Positions 14,520-25,547 of a stretch of DNA of 64,000 bases are shown one piece after another. Numbering within the stretch: position 1 is the stretch's first letter; each line of letters begins with the position of its first letter. The notes beneath the pieces are model-generated. The model had not been told where the DNA came from. It made no database searches and saw nothing but the letters and a program-made list of their open reading frames with translations. This DNA is from Sinonovacula constricta (lineage: Eukaryota; Mollusca; Bivalvia; Cardiida; Solecurtidae). The translations under genes and the position numbers were made by a program. Where the stretch lies: positions 27,581,624 to 27,645,623 of the forward strand of contig CM017555.1 of assembly GCA_007844125.1 (NCBI GenBank), written 5' to 3'.

Positions 14520-17500
14520 GGTCAAGTGGTGTATTGTGTAATGGGGATGATTTATGAACAGCACCGCACAAGAATACAGCGCTCAGTCCGCTTATTGATC
14601 GAATGAAAGGTACCAAAGTGGGCGGGGTGTAAAAATACATTCGGCGTCTCATTGCCTTACCGTACCTAGTTTTGTAACATACGGTTAAACGTTACTTAAA
14701 CTGGCACGATAAACGCAGCTTATATGATACAAACTAAGACATGCACGTTTATGTAAAGGTCTTTAATACAAGTATGTAACTTCTATTTTAGAAACCACGC
14801 GAACCGTACAGTACTGATTCGTGTGTTGCACCCCTGGTTTTAGCGGAAAACTTGCGTTTTATTGTAAAGGTTGGTGTAATATTCAAAGCATTATTCAAAA
14901 TAAGCCATTTTGATTATTTTACTGCGTTATTTTTAATTGGTAAATTAACTTTCTTCGAATGTGCAGGATCTACTTAGCAATGTAGGAAGACCGAAGCACG
15001 TACCGAGAATCCGGGTGTAGTCATGCTATCACCTTCCAGTTTCTGTTTCGAACGTGTACGAAATGGACCGAAAATAGTGCAATTGACAAAATATCTCGAG
15101 ATTCGATTAAAGCCAGAAATCAATGCACACTTCACTATATTTTCATAGAGTGCCTGTTTTAGTTACGATCTTATGGTGTATAATCCCCAAAACACTAATA
15201 AAATTTCGCTATCGAGTGTTTAACGTATCTGAATTTTTAATTTAGTCTTAGCAAAATAAAAACTTTATTCTGTCAATTTGCTCTTTCATTCGTTCATTGT
15301 TAAAATAAGAAATGTTCCGATTGAAGCCTTTTTTCTACCGACCGTTTTCTTTGCAGTTAGAGCCAAACAAGACTTGTGCAAAACTTCCAAACTCGTTTAT
15401 CTTTATTCGATCGTTTATGCATTCATTTTTATTCGTATTATTTTATTCATTGACAAAACTTCCAAACATGCGCTTCTTTACCCTGTCAATCGTTAACTGG
15501 AGTTTGAATCCGTAATATATGCACACACAAAAAGGAAAATAATAAATAATAAATTGACAAACATGCGCCATTGTTCGTCGTTAATCATTGCAGTTAGAAA
15601 AGGAGAAACAAAGCCGACAAATTAAAACATCTATGATTTATGTGCCAAATTTTCAAAAAAGAAATTATCGAACTAACGTCGAAGTCTAAAAGAAAATTCC
15701 CAAACGGGGATGTTTTGTTTTGACGTTATTTCTTCTTGGCGCTATAGCCACGTCAAATGACATAAATCAGCCACCATAAAGAACAGATAAATTCTGCTCG
15801 AGAAATGAACAAACAAATATACAGTGAGGTCAAATATTCGGTCTAGTCTAAAAGTAGCGACCCCTGATTATGTGACCCAAAATAAACTCCAAGAATAATG
15901 ATAAGGCACGAGCCACCTTTTAAAGAAATAGGTCGTTACATGGTACAACTGCATTAGGAGATTGGATGCACTCTAAAATCGTGGTGATATTAACACACAA
16001 GAGGCCTTGACCGACGCCCTTGATCAAGTCGTTATAGTCCGGCAGCTAGGTAGGGTTACCGCGCAACCCCTGACCCGCCCCTATCCATCCCCTCACTTCT
16101 ACACTTATTTCATGGGGACCAACATGTTCGTTAGGGTGTCTAGAAACAGAATCACCAGTTTGAGAGAAGAATAAATGGTTCAAACTGTCGGATTGCATCT
16201 TTACAGGTCGACTGTAATAGTCCGGCAGCTAGGTATGGTTACCGCGCAACTTAAATTAAAATGTCTCCTTAGAAATAGAAAACAATAATTTCTTCTATTA
16301 TAAAATGCTTGAATGTCTTTTCAGATCTAATATAAATGTTCTATAGTAATATTTTTTTTTTCAATTGTGATGTCTAATTCTGACATTGCAATCAAGTGAA
16401 CTAAGGCACAGCGATGACTAAAAACATGTATTTATGGCAAAGGTGATGGGATAGAGCACAATATTGTTTTTCCTCTTTAACCATTATTATATATTGGCCC
16501 AGCCAGAGAACACATCTGTTGTTCATTATTTAGCCTTTTACTTGGATATAAGACAATGCAACTGTTGTATTCAGAAAAACATACTTTAGAAAAACTAACC
16601 TAAATATACTAACGAAATTAGGTCAAGTCATACTGTACATGTGTTGATACAATTGATACAAGTAAACGTAAAATAACTAGCAAATTAAAACAGATGCTTA
16701 ACAAATTAAAGTTTGTACTTAAGGTGAAAATGTTGGTTGTTAAAGAAGATTGATAGCGTAAGTGGCCAGCAGATAAGTTTCCAGAACATAAAGGTCTCTG
16801 ACGATGTTCAAATATTACGTAAGTTTTAAATGTCCATCAAAAGTTTATTCTATTCTTGTAAGGTGGAACGTTCCGAGGACGTGAGGGGTTAAAGCCTAAA
16901 TCAAGGCATATCAACACGCTGTGTCATTTCTTAGGGGTTTTCACACCAATGTTAGACCGAAAGTCAGTATTGCTATAAGTTAGCACACGAAATTGCCTGA
17001 CCACCACTGGTTATAACTCGGTTGTTCATTATTAAAAAAATGTGATATAAAGTTTAATTTATGCATCCGATATTGCATAAGTTTGGCAGAAATACAGTCG
17101 TCCAAACTTTTAATGCTGCCATTTGGTTTGTAACATATTTTTGTACATATAACTGAAATATACAACTGTCACGTTCTCTTAATTGGATTTTATATGTTTA
17201 CATATCTAGATTACACAAATGTATACATATTACAATGTTCATTAATTAAAATGTTATTAAAGGGGTAAAATAGAAATGGTGCCATATCTGATTCGAACAT
17301 TAAAAAGAAAAACAATCTTAACATTAATATTGACATCCAGCTAAGAATTGTTTTCTTATAGAATGAATCCCTGCATTATTATAGCAGAAAACAGTACTAG
17401 ACAGCACATATTGTTGCTAAATGTGACATGATGTGGGCATGTGGCAATGACTTTGAATAAGTAAGAAAACTGAAGTATAACAAGGCAAATTTACTGCTTC

Positions 17501-19180
17501 ATATAACAAGGTATTAACATTAAATGAATTGTTCAGTCCGCAAGGTCTGATTTCCTGTTGCAGTTTTAGCTTAATAAAAGTAAAAAAATTCCACCTCCTA
17601 AGCCAAAGGATAAGATGGTATAAGGGATAAGTGTAATAACATTGTTCCAAAATAAAACGATGTTTGTTGCGTTAAAAGATATGGGTTTGTTTATCTACTA
17701 TGAAATATCTCGGATAGATTAGCTAAAACGTGCAAAGGAGTTATCAACAATTGTTTTGAGGTATTGGACATATTAGTGCATTATAATGTTGGTGGAAGAC
17801 AATGCACCACATTGGATAGTAAAACAGTACAGATTTAACCATTTAAGAAATTTACACATAGTGACATGTACAAAGGAAAATCTGTCATGTTGTATTAGAG
17901 AAAAATAAACATATGGCAAGTCTTCCTGCTGCAAGTAGTACAGAAAAGCTCTGAAAAGCTTTTTTATGTTTCAACTATTAAGTATACTACGCTGCACAGA
18001 AAAAGATAAATAACTGTCTTAAAAGTTAAAACAGAATAATACAAAATCAAATGTCAATATAAAGTGAACTTAAAATAATTAGGAATATATAAAGCTCATA
18101 AAAAGTTTAGCAGTTTCCAAATCTTGTAGTCTTAAAGATAATTTCAGGAAAACTATGTATCTCATTCATTAAGGAAATTGGAGGAATAGTTAATTTTACT
18201 TAACAAAAACAATTTTAAATGTTTAACACGATCCCTTTTCAATAAATCAATACTACTTTGCTTATAAGGATATGAAGGTGTAGCATAAAATCACTAATTT
18301 AATAATTACTAAAAACTCATCTACATGCAGAAAGATTTTTAGTTAATTGCTTGAAATCCTATGTTAAAGTATGAAAAGGGGAAAAAATAACAGCACATTT
18401 TATAATGACCGAAAATCTATTTAGCGGCCCGGATTTACCCAGGGGTGGGGGCGCGAGGAGGCCCTGGCTTGCAAATTTAGTTGCTTTTATAATAAGAAGA
18501 TTTTTAGTGAATTAAGAAAATATATTGAGATCACAACTTTGAGATTGATCCTGACATAACATAGAGCAAATGCAATTTAAAGTTATATTCAATCAAAATG
18601 TAAACACAAACAGTGGCGATAGTTGTTAGCATTTGTATGACAAAATTCTTCTGGACAAAGCCCCTTACGTTTATTTTAGCATCAGTGGGCAAAGTCTAAA
18701 CTTTAACAAAAGCAGACAAAATCAGTCTGGTAAATTATTAAAATATGTCTGGAAGTTAGAATTTTGTTACAAAAAATCCGACGTTTTTTTATTTACGAGA
18801 CTTAAATGTGCGAACCAAATTAAAAAATATCGCAAAATGTGGAAAATTTACAGGAGGAGATTTATAGGCATTGGATAATTTAAGGAAGGATCCCCCTTTG
18901 CTAAATGAAAGGAAGGAATTTTGTTCTGAAAGTATTTTGTCGGTACTCCGTTTGTAGCGATAAGCCAGGCTAGATAGAATTATGTATCAAGTTGCAAAAA
19001 GGGAGAAAAGAGAAGATATACTGCTAAGTTGATGATAATTTTATAATCTGGTTTTATAATCTGCAGGAAGCAGCGTGTGTATCAATGTGCTGTTTTTGTT
19101 TTTGAAATACATCGTAGTGACCAATTATGATCATTATAGCGACGTTTAGCTATTTTGATGGAGGGCCCCAAACAAAAGTC
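14520..19180. other. Long gene-free AT-rich stretch
   Basis: No convincing exon on either strand. Points of note are a reverse-orientation fragment of the 23.4/33.0-kb dispersed repeat near 14975-15010, a 34-bp direct repeat (16034-16067 and 16217-16250), and a TTAA-MITE-like terminus near 16178-16200. Short ORFs here have no family features. Confidence 0.5.
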
Positions 19181-19184
19181 TGAC

Positions 19185-19322
19185 GCATCGCAGGTCAGTT
19201 GAAAGACCTTCCCACATTAAGTCCTTCGTCCCGAACAAGACTCGAACCCACGCAGTGAGAGTCTAAGCGGTCAGCGGATTTATACCAGTCGGCAACTTGA
19301 CCACTACGCCACGGGCGCCCCT
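19185..19322 (-). mobile_element. tRNA-derived SINE-like copy
   Basis: Read on the minus strand: GGCGTAGTGGTCAAG (box A-like), a 40-base spacer, then GTGGGTTCGAGTCTTG (box B-like) and a body sharing CGCAGGTCAGTTGAAAGACC (plus strand) with the copy at 39985-40090. Confidence 0.5.
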
Positions 19323-20880
19323 GTATGCAGTTTTCGTTGGCTCAAAAATGTTTAAACATTTAAACACATCTATAATAGGTTAACCGGAAAATGCAGTTAT
19401 TTGAAAATATTTATTTATATTATGTGTTGCCCAGAGTACAAAGTATATACATATATATGTATACAGAAAAATTGTTTGTTTTACCATAGTTAGATTTCCT
19501 TATTCCCTAAATGGTTTGCATAAAATGTGTTGCTTAGGCAATAGTAGTAATGATTATTTTCTTAAATCCAAAAATGAACAGTGTACTGGAACACGACGAT
19601 AGTTTGTGACGATGTGTGCGCAATCTGTTATCCTTTAGTCCAAGATTTAGTTAACGCTTTGCTTATTTAGTGTGCCGAAAATCCATTGTAAAGTTTAGAG
19701 AAAATATCTTGCAGAATGCTTACTTATATTTTGTTGTTCTACAAAATTTTTACTTATACATGTAGTTTGATTTCATCTAGTTCAACATCTAACAGGGCAT
19801 TCCTGGTAAATCAGTACTGTTTTGTTGGTGACACCATTTACTGAAGGCTCCAATGGAAATTTTTGTATTTTTATACGATGAGTTTTAGTTGTAACGTCCA
19901 TAAATACTCTACATCGAATTAGCAGCACAGCACATTCTCGAACACTCAACTGGAATCTTAGTTCAGAAAATATTAAAGTATTTTCGTTTAGCATAAAATC
20001 CGACGATACCGCGATGATTGTTTGCTAAAAAAAACTAAGATAACAAGACTGTTTTGTTGTGTTTTTTTGCAATCGACGATAGGAAAACAGAGCTTCAAAT
20101 GTAACCCTGCTGCATTTTATAGTTCACTCGAATGGAAGTATGTATTTGCCTCTTTCGGCATATTTTTGTGAATAGTTCAAACCAGTTTTCAACAACAAAG
20201 TTATGATGCTAAAGGTGTATGTCTTCGCAATTTTTCAGACTTTCAGAGTCAGTTTAATAAAACCATTAATACGGTTAACCATTTGTCCAGGTACACTTCA
20301 GAATTACATTTTTTATACATACCCACGGACCCCACTAGAACGTATGCCAAATACGGTCTTCGCCCCTTCACTCTGCCCCCAACCCCACCTCTCTCCTTCC
20401 CCCACGCTCCCCCAGCTGAAAAGTTCCGGACCCGGGCCTGATTCAGTGTAAGCTCACAAGAGCTTAGTGATAGCCTCCACTTAAGGAACTATATAAAAAG
20501 TACGCTTCAATATTATGGTTTGTTATAAGCAATCTTATAGCCAAATTATGCACTAAAATTAAATGAAATATATTTGGACGAAAACTAATAAAAAATCATA
20601 AAATGAACCAAATCATTCGTAACATGTGCTACACTAGAAGGGTATGTATATAACTTTAGAAACGTTGAGTTTGATTGAATATTGCTATTAAGTAAAAAGA
20701 ATCTAATCAACTTTTAAAAATATTTTTCTTTTATTCTCATTAACATACACAAATATTCATGTTGGCTAATTTGCACAAGTAATTATTTCAAATCTATGTT
20801 TAGTGATAACCTCAACTTAAGGAACTATACAAAAATATTCTTTAATGTAATGGTTAGTTATAAGGAGACTTCTAGCCAAA
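19323..20880. other. Intergenic, no gene seen
   Basis: One 70-codon minus-strand frame (19782-19994) ends in a plausible-looking C-terminus but has no recognised domain and no splice support. A polypyrimidine patch lies at 20380-20420. Confidence 0.45.
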
Positions 20881-20886
20881 TTATGC

Positions 20887-21075
20887 ATTAAAGGTGGTAT
20901 CCAGTCCAGCAGTTTGGACCATTTTCTTTTCTCAAATAGCCAAACAAATCATTGTTTCATGAAACAGTCCTTCAAAACGCTGTTCATTGATGTCCTAAAT
21001 ATGTGTGAACTGTCAAGCAAACATCGTCACTCGTGATTGCCAACATGTACTTCCTACGCTGCAGATATAGCTATT
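20887..21075. mobile_element. TTAA-family MITE, A end only
   Basis: It begins TTAAAGGTGGTATCC with CAGTTTGGACC close by, followed by the family interior (CAAATAGCCAAACAAATC; GCAGATATAGCTATT). It then stops abruptly near the LINE 3' flank, so the other half is missing. Confidence 0.6.
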
Positions 21076-21305
21076 CTTCTTCTTATCGTCTTGACCGCCA
21101 ACAATGGCGAACCCTGGTAACCTCAGGTTAGGTAATCCACCACCAGTATGACTAAACACAACGGGTCTATATACGCTCGAGTTAATTAAGACAAGTCCTC
21201 CACCAGGTAATATTTACACATACAGCTCAACCATCGTCACTGATTATAATTTCTTTGTTAAAACCTGTATATTAAGTATACAGACCGCATGCACCTAACG
21301 ACCGA

Positions 21306-22275
21306 TCAGTCAGGAATGGAACTCTTGTAGATAAACTCTCTCGCTTTGTGTAGTTTATATATAAGCCTTCGGGCGTCGAATTCATTTTTTTTACAAAGTT
21401 CATTTGCTTGCACTGACGAAGGACAGACACTTGAAAAGTTAATGATTAAACGCAAAAAGTCACTGGATGATTTAAATGTTTGCACACTGCCCTCCTGTAT
21501 GTGGCTAATAATAGAATCAATGACAGGTCCACGGACATGTTGGAGTGGACTACAATGGAATAATAAGTGTTCCATGGTTTCATCAGCAGAATAGCACACC
21601 TGACACTCTGGTTTGACTGCATTGTGGTTGAATCTAGCTCGGTTAGTTTGAAGTATATATGTTCCTGTCAGGAGTTTCAATCTTGCCGGCAACCTAGAAG
21701 ATTCTAATACTGATGTACAAGGAATACGCAGTATCGGGTGACATTTCCCAGGTTGATATGAACAGTTCATATATTTAAAAGACGGGTACATTCGGGATCT
21801 ATCTTCAGTTTGGTTTTTCCACTTACATTGGACAATCGTGTACAAGTATTTCTTCCACTTATCTTTATCTATCGGATTTTCTATATATGTAAATACACCC
21901 TCAAGGTCATACCGCGCAAGAAGTTCCGGGATTTAAACAGCCCAGGCACAGGATCTGTCATTTTTACAGTTAATTGTCGTATAAGAATTCTCTTTTCAAG
22001 GCTTTCGTCACTTTGATTTCATATGTTGTTGAAAAAACATAACACTCTAAGATCAAGTACTGCCTGTATTGGAAGCAGCCCAGATAAGACGTATACCTTT
22101 TCGTAAAACCACGTTGAGAAATATTTTGATTTGTAAGAACATGATCTTGAATGCGATTTCTGATTATTGTTTCTATTATTTTACACACTACAGGAAGAAC
22201 AATAATGCCTCGGTGATTTGTGGCCTCTGTTGGATGCCCTTTATTTTTGTAGACGGGTGATACGACGCCAATCTT
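21306..22275 (-). pseudogene. Non-LTR (LINE) reverse transcriptase, internally deleted
   Basis: Minus strand. 22275-22060 encodes an RT start typical of LINEs: PVYKNKGHPTEATNHRG, then LPVVCKIIETIIRNRIQDH and SQRGF, i.e. P.yK.g....d..N+RGI followed by KI.E..i..R. The coding trace then breaks. 21845-21306 (179 aa, open) is the C-terminal region after the thumb: RLPARLKLLTGTYILQTNR, then the C..C....ET.EHLLFHC zinc-knuckle-like motif and a long helical end. The polymerase core containing the catalytic YxDD is absent, so the copy is dead. A target-primed LINE is certain, but the clade cannot be fixed from these fragments. Confidence 0.75.
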
Positions 22276-22679
22276 CAGACATATTAATTCATTTTATTAC
22301 GTGCCACTACAGACGCTATTGATCTATTTTTAGAAATAGAAAATGTAGTAAATTTTAAACGAATAACTAATACTTTTCATTAGATTTATAAACATATTAA
22401 TACAAAGAACAACTTTACATATAGTAAAAATACTGCATACGCGCTATAGTTATATATAAAAAGAACGTCATTTACCGAAATAGGATCCGTACGTTGGGAA
22501 TGTGTAAATCGCGAAACTTCCGGGATTCGGAACGCCTTGTCCATACTCCCTCGATCATTCTCTAGCTAGAACGAGAATGTCCGAGGACATCCGCTCGCAT
22601 GTGCAAAATTTTTCAGCATTCCATATAAAGGCGGCGCGCTCCAGCGCGTCGCCAACAATAAGTTGAACGCCAGCAAACA

Positions 22680-23076
22680 GGGGCCAATTTTATAAATAGT
22701 GGTTAAATTTTAACCAATGGTTAAAGATTGGTTACCTAAAACATTTTGGTTAAGTTGCTGCTTAGCCATTGTATAGACGTTTTCGTTAATTTAACCGGTT
22801 CCAATTTAAACCATTTTTGGTTAACTTTAACCATTCTCTCAGTGATCTGTAAAAGTTATAACCATAAATAAAAATGGCCGCTCATTTAGCTGAACCAATT
22901 AGAATATTGCATTGATAGATATTTAACTTTCGTTTAATACTAAGCAGTTTGGTTAAGTAACAAAACAGTTAACAGCCTTTATTTAAATAGCTAACCACTT
23001 TGGTTAACTAACCAAGGAAGTTAAAGTTAAAAAATAATCAAGTGTTAACCTTACCACTGTTTATACAATTGGCCCC
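22680..23076. mobile_element. 397-bp MITE with GGGGCCAATT inverted ends
   Basis: The left end GGGGCCAATTTTATAAATAG is inverted to the right end CTGTTTATACAATTGGCCCC. The interior is full of GGTTAA/TTAACC motifs in both orientations. No ORF is present. A target duplication is not clear. Confidence 0.65.
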
Positions 23077-23389
23077 AGCAGTTATGTCATTGACTAGACT
23101 CCTATGCGCTTAACAGAAAAGAAAGAAAAACAATACCAATATCGAAATAAACATTTTTATTTACATATGAAGGGACAAATGAAGTCACAAAATAACAACA
23201 ACTTACAAAAAACAACAAGTGACATTGATACAAGAACAACAGATGAAACACGTCTTTCTCTTAACTGTTGCTTGAAAAAACAACAACAAAAACAACAACA
23301 AACATAAAACAACAGCAACAACAGAAATTTGGAGTTTCTTCTGTCACAAGATAACCACAACAGAGAACATATGGCTAAACTAAATCGTC

Positions 23390-24115
23390 ATTTGTAGACG
23401 CACTCGGAACACCTCGGCCATTTCTACGAAATAGTGTCCAGATCGTGCTTCGGTCTTCCTACATTAAGTAGCTGTAAACATTTGAAGAAAGTTTGGTTGC
23501 CAATTTGAAATAACGCATTCAAATAATCAAAGTAGCTTATTTTTAACAATGCATTAAATAATATCCACTAATTCGCAACTTGTCAGCTCTAAAGACGACA
23601 ACAACAAACGAATCTGTACAGTAAGGTCTGCGCGGATTCTAAAAATAACATTTTACGTATTTGTATCCAACACATTTACATACGAGTGCATTCTCTCTCA
23701 GACGGCGTTTAAAATGTCAGTTTTTACCTTAAATAATTAGTAGACGTACATTTTAGACAATACTGCAATATTTCATACCTATATAGTTTGCGATTGTTGT
23801 ACATAGATCTGGGCAAGAAATACAACAGCGATATATGAATCTTTCTCTGTCTCTCTCTGTGTCTCTCTCTGTGTCTCTTTCTGTCTCACCCTGTCTCTCT
23901 CTGTCTCTCTGTCTCTCTCTCTCTCTCCCCTTGTTTACTATATATTGCCATTTGGCAACTTGTAATGACTAAGATTGTATATTATTGTCTTTGTGGATTG
24001 ACAGCCATCTTCTTAGGGCCACTCAGTTTCGCCCCACATTACCTACAAGGCATATTTCTGAAAGTAAAATAGCCGAGGTGATCCGAAATCAGAATGATAC
24101 CGCCGAATAGCTACG
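23390..24115. repeat. Dispersed repeat, copy 1
   Basis: Blocks such as GTGCTTCGGTCTTCCTACAT, TTTGAAGAAAGTTTGG and GGCATATTTCTGAAAGTAAA recur in the same order at 33035-34030. There the TTAA MITE is an extra insert. A CT/GT-rich microsatellite (about 23842-23930) lies inside. The element class is unknown. Confidence 0.6.
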
Positions 24116-24544
24116 AATGTCGTAGAGGGACGTCATCGTTACCTTTCTTTATTATTAGGTATGTCGACTTTACAAAAAATGAAAGGTGGCGTGTATAATC
24201 TTTTAGTGTAAAAAAAATGACATCGGTCAAAAGAAAGACAAAAGCCACAGTACATCCATGATTTCAGATATGTAAGAAATCTCAACATTACAGACTTAGT
24301 CATAGATTCGCATTTGTAAAAGCCACATTAAACCAGACGATCCGTCAGCTTGTCTGTATCACCTATTATAACAAAACCATTCACGTGTTTGGAGGAACTG
24401 GAGCATAATAAACTTGTATTTTAGTCTAATTTAAGATGATTTTGAACATAGACTCAATTATTATACAGTACAAACCCCGAAACATCGCTCTGAATGTTTA
24501 TTATTTCCATATCTATAAAAAAAAGCATAATGAGGTTTCTGCGA

Positions 24545-24645
24545 AAGAAAGATATCGACGTCAGATCGAATATTCCGGATGATGGTCAAATCTTTGGTCC
24601 AAACCGTGGTCCAAACTGTCGGACACCATCTTGAAAGTTGAAAAG
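24545..24645. mobile_element. TTAA-family MITE fragment, A end
   Basis: It contains the central motif AGATATCGACGTCAGATCG and the A terminus AAACTGTCGGACACCATC in inverted orientation. A degenerate B half may extend left to about 24400. Confidence 0.55.
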
Positions 24646-24726
24646 CGTTCCGACGCTTTTTGGATTCTTCCAGTTTGAAGACAACACAATCCTTTAATGA
24701 ACTTCCCGATATACTACATTGACGTC

Positions 24727-25484
24727 ATTGATATCAGATATATGTTGGCCTAAATAAAAATCATGAATGAGACATTGGTATCAGACAGCAGACACATGTA
24801 CGCCTAAATATAATTCATGAATTAAATATTGATATTAGACATTTTTTACGCCTAAATATCAACCACGATTGAGACATTGATATCAGACATATGTAGGCCT
24901 TTATATAAATCATGAATAAGATATTGGTATCAGATTTATGTTCGCCTAAATATAAATCATGAAAGAGATATTGGTATCAGGCATATGTAGGCCTTAATAT
25001 AAACCATGAGTGAGATATTGATATCAGACATATGTAGGCCTCAATATAAACCATGAGTGTGATATTGATATCAGACATATGTAGAGCTCAATATAAATCA
25101 TGAGTGAGATATCGATATCAGACATATGTAGGCCTTAATATAAATCATGAGTGAGATATCGATATCAGACATATGTAGGCCTTAATATAAACCATGAGTG
25201 AGATATTGATATCTGACATATGTAGGCCTTTATATAAATCATGAGTGAGGTATTGATATCAGACATATGTAGGCCTTAATATAAATCATGAAAGAGATAT
25301 TGGTATCAGACAATTGTAGGCCTTAATATAAATCATGAGTGAGATATTGATATCAGACATATGTAGGCCTCAATATAAACCATGAGTGTGATATTGATAT
25401 CAGACATATGTAAGCCTTAATATAAATCATGAGTGAGATATTGATATCAGACATATGTAAGCCTAAATATAAACCATGAACGAG
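24727..25484. repeat. 47-bp minisatellite abutting the cadherin stop codon
   Basis: About 16 imperfect units of 47 bp: GATATCAGACATATGTAGGC, CTTAATATAAATCATGAGTG, AGATATT. The outer copies near 24730-24870 are most diverged. The array ends 5 bases from the stop codon of the cadherin gene, so it probably forms most of that 3' UTR. Confidence 0.9.
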
Positions 25485-25488
25485 AACT

Positions 25489-25547
25489 TCAGTATTTCGA
25501 CCTTGATGGCTTCTTGCTGTTTGGTGCCTCGAAGCCAAGCGGGCTAC
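25489..25547 (-). CDS. Cadherin exon 10: C-terminus and stop
   Basis: 59 bp, acceptor TTGCAG. It encodes SPLGFEAPNSKKPSRSKY then TGA at 25491-25489. The 47-bp minisatellite begins within five bases of the stop. Confidence 0.82.

Noticed and set aside
19782..19994. 70-codon minus-strand ORF as a possible last exon
   Set aside because: No recognisable domain, acceptor site or partner exon could be found.
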